A stretch of DNA of 64,000 nt from Bicyclus anynana. Lineage: Eukaryota; Arthropoda; Insecta; Lepidoptera; Nymphalidae. The notes under the pieces were generated by a model, which ran no database searches, was not told where the DNA came from, and saw only the letters and a list, made by a program, of their open reading frames with translations. This document shows, one piece after another, positions 63,221 through 64,000 of the stretch (position 1 is the first letter of the stretch; every line of letters begins with the position of its first letter). The stretch lies in assembly GCF_947172395.1 (NCBI RefSeq), contig NC_069087.1:5289107-5353106 (forward strand), written 5' to 3'. A program made the translations under genes and the position numbers.

Positions 63221-64000
63221 CTCCAAAACATGCAATGGAACAAAACAAGGAAACAAACAATATAACAAATAAATCAGAAGTGGGATACAAGCGACCTTAC
63301 AGGCAACCTTTAGTTTAGTGAAATATCAAAGTGAAAATTGTAAAGAAATTTCGCAATTACTGAACATATTATACCAGGTATATTTTCAAAAATTATTGTT
63401 TTTAACTACACACTTGATTGTCTGTTTGTATCTAGAGTTGGGACAATCGATTGCGATGTTATTTAGAAGTTGAACGTTATTTAAGTGATTTATAGTAGGT
63501 AATCACACTGAGAACATAAAACTATTAAGTTTTCTCTCACCGCAAATTGTAGTGTTCATAACCTAATTTCGTCGGAGCAAGCTTATTTGCTATTCATGAA
63601 TCGTGTCCAATAAAATTGAAGCAGTCTGTTTACAGTCGCATTGTGACAACTTGGGTAAGGAGGGAAATGTATGCGCAGTTCACGGAACGCGATTTATATG
63701 TCGCGTGCCTTTTTGAGTACACTCTCAAGAGGGAGTTATCGGCAAATCGGAATTCTCAACTTTTTTTTTTATTTTGACTACTTTAACTTTCAGATCAAAC
63801 TTTTATGGTGCATTTACACAAGACCGACCATTTTTCATACATTGACCAAGATTTGATGAATGAACCGTCACAATTACCAAATTAGTGTAATATGTTAAAT
63901 AATTGCATAATCATGATAATTACCTACATTATAAAATGCACGATTTTTTACAAAAAACACACACATACATAAATAAATGTTATCAATTGTGAATTCTATT
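63221..64000. other. No recognised feature
   Basis: AT-rich sequence to the window end, with a mild CpG patch at 63660-63740 and no repeat match. Confidence 0.45.

Overview
This window is AT-rich, repeat-packed animal nuclear DNA, almost certainly from a moth or butterfly (Lepidoptera). The main evidence is the repeats: elements of the Lep1 Helitron type (start TCTATACTAATATTATAAAG, end CTAG, inserted between A and T), several tRNA-derived SINE families with insect-type A and B boxes, RTE-clade LINE tails ending in (ATG)n, and a Jockey/CR1-like LINE. The commonest SINE (family A here) resembles the Metulj-type SINEs of nymphalid butterflies. That placement is from memory and is only a hint. 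There is no bacterial-style gene layout, operon, CRISPR array, rRNA gene or intact tRNA gene.

Genes are scarce. Two sites look like host gene parts. (1) On the plus strand at about 17.15-18.13 kb a CpG-rich block holds a TATA box, an initiator-like site, a short upstream ORF, and a short possible first coding exon that runs into a consensus splice donor (or, alternatively, a non-coding first exon ending at an earlier CAG/GTGAGT donor). (2) On the minus strand at 52177-52279 a 103-base exon has a good acceptor, a consensus donor, 34 open codons and an eh1-like (Y/F-x-I-x-x-L-L) motif. The two lie on opposite strands, so if both are real they belong to different genes, and much of the window would be intron or intergenic DNA. 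Other CpG-rich, repeat-free patches (about 1.72-1.96, 9.15-9.35, 15.09-15.19, 20.19-20.65, 23.27-23.43, 31.60-31.88, 33.30-33.43, 37.04-37.20 and 42.30-42.96 kb) may be regulatory DNA or unrecognised exons.

Layout: 0-16 kb has old RTE tails, one RTE 5' end (7.46-7.93 kb) carrying the start of an AP-endonuclease domain, Helitrons, SINEs and two TIR elements. 16-20.7 kb holds the putative promoter and flanking unique DNA. 21.4-25.9 kb is a nested stack: a SINE split by a LINE, a dimeric Helitron, a second LINE tail and a palindromic MITE. 26-33 kb has a tandem duplication interrupted by Lep1, two copies of a TIR MITE and many SINEs. 34.7-37.5 kb has two copies of one element, one of them split by a SINE. 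37.5-42.3 kb is the most repeat-poor part. 42-50 kb has a CpG-rich patch, a 16-copy 28-bp minisatellite and two perfect 27-bp hairpins. 50-58 kb has a hAT-like element beside the minus-strand exon, several tandem duplications, and a MITE with a TA target duplication. 58-62.3 kb is dominated by LINE tails with Helitrons inserted in them.

I found no convincing new multi-gene system. The most distinctive signal is structural. Perfect hairpins with tiny loops recur, and for one (58.75 kb) two unmutated sister copies of the same LINE show that an inverted copy was made locally and then resumed, the signature of a template-switch mutation. Nested insertions and paired duplicates also supply several 'empty' reference sites, so parts of the insertion history can be read from this window alone.
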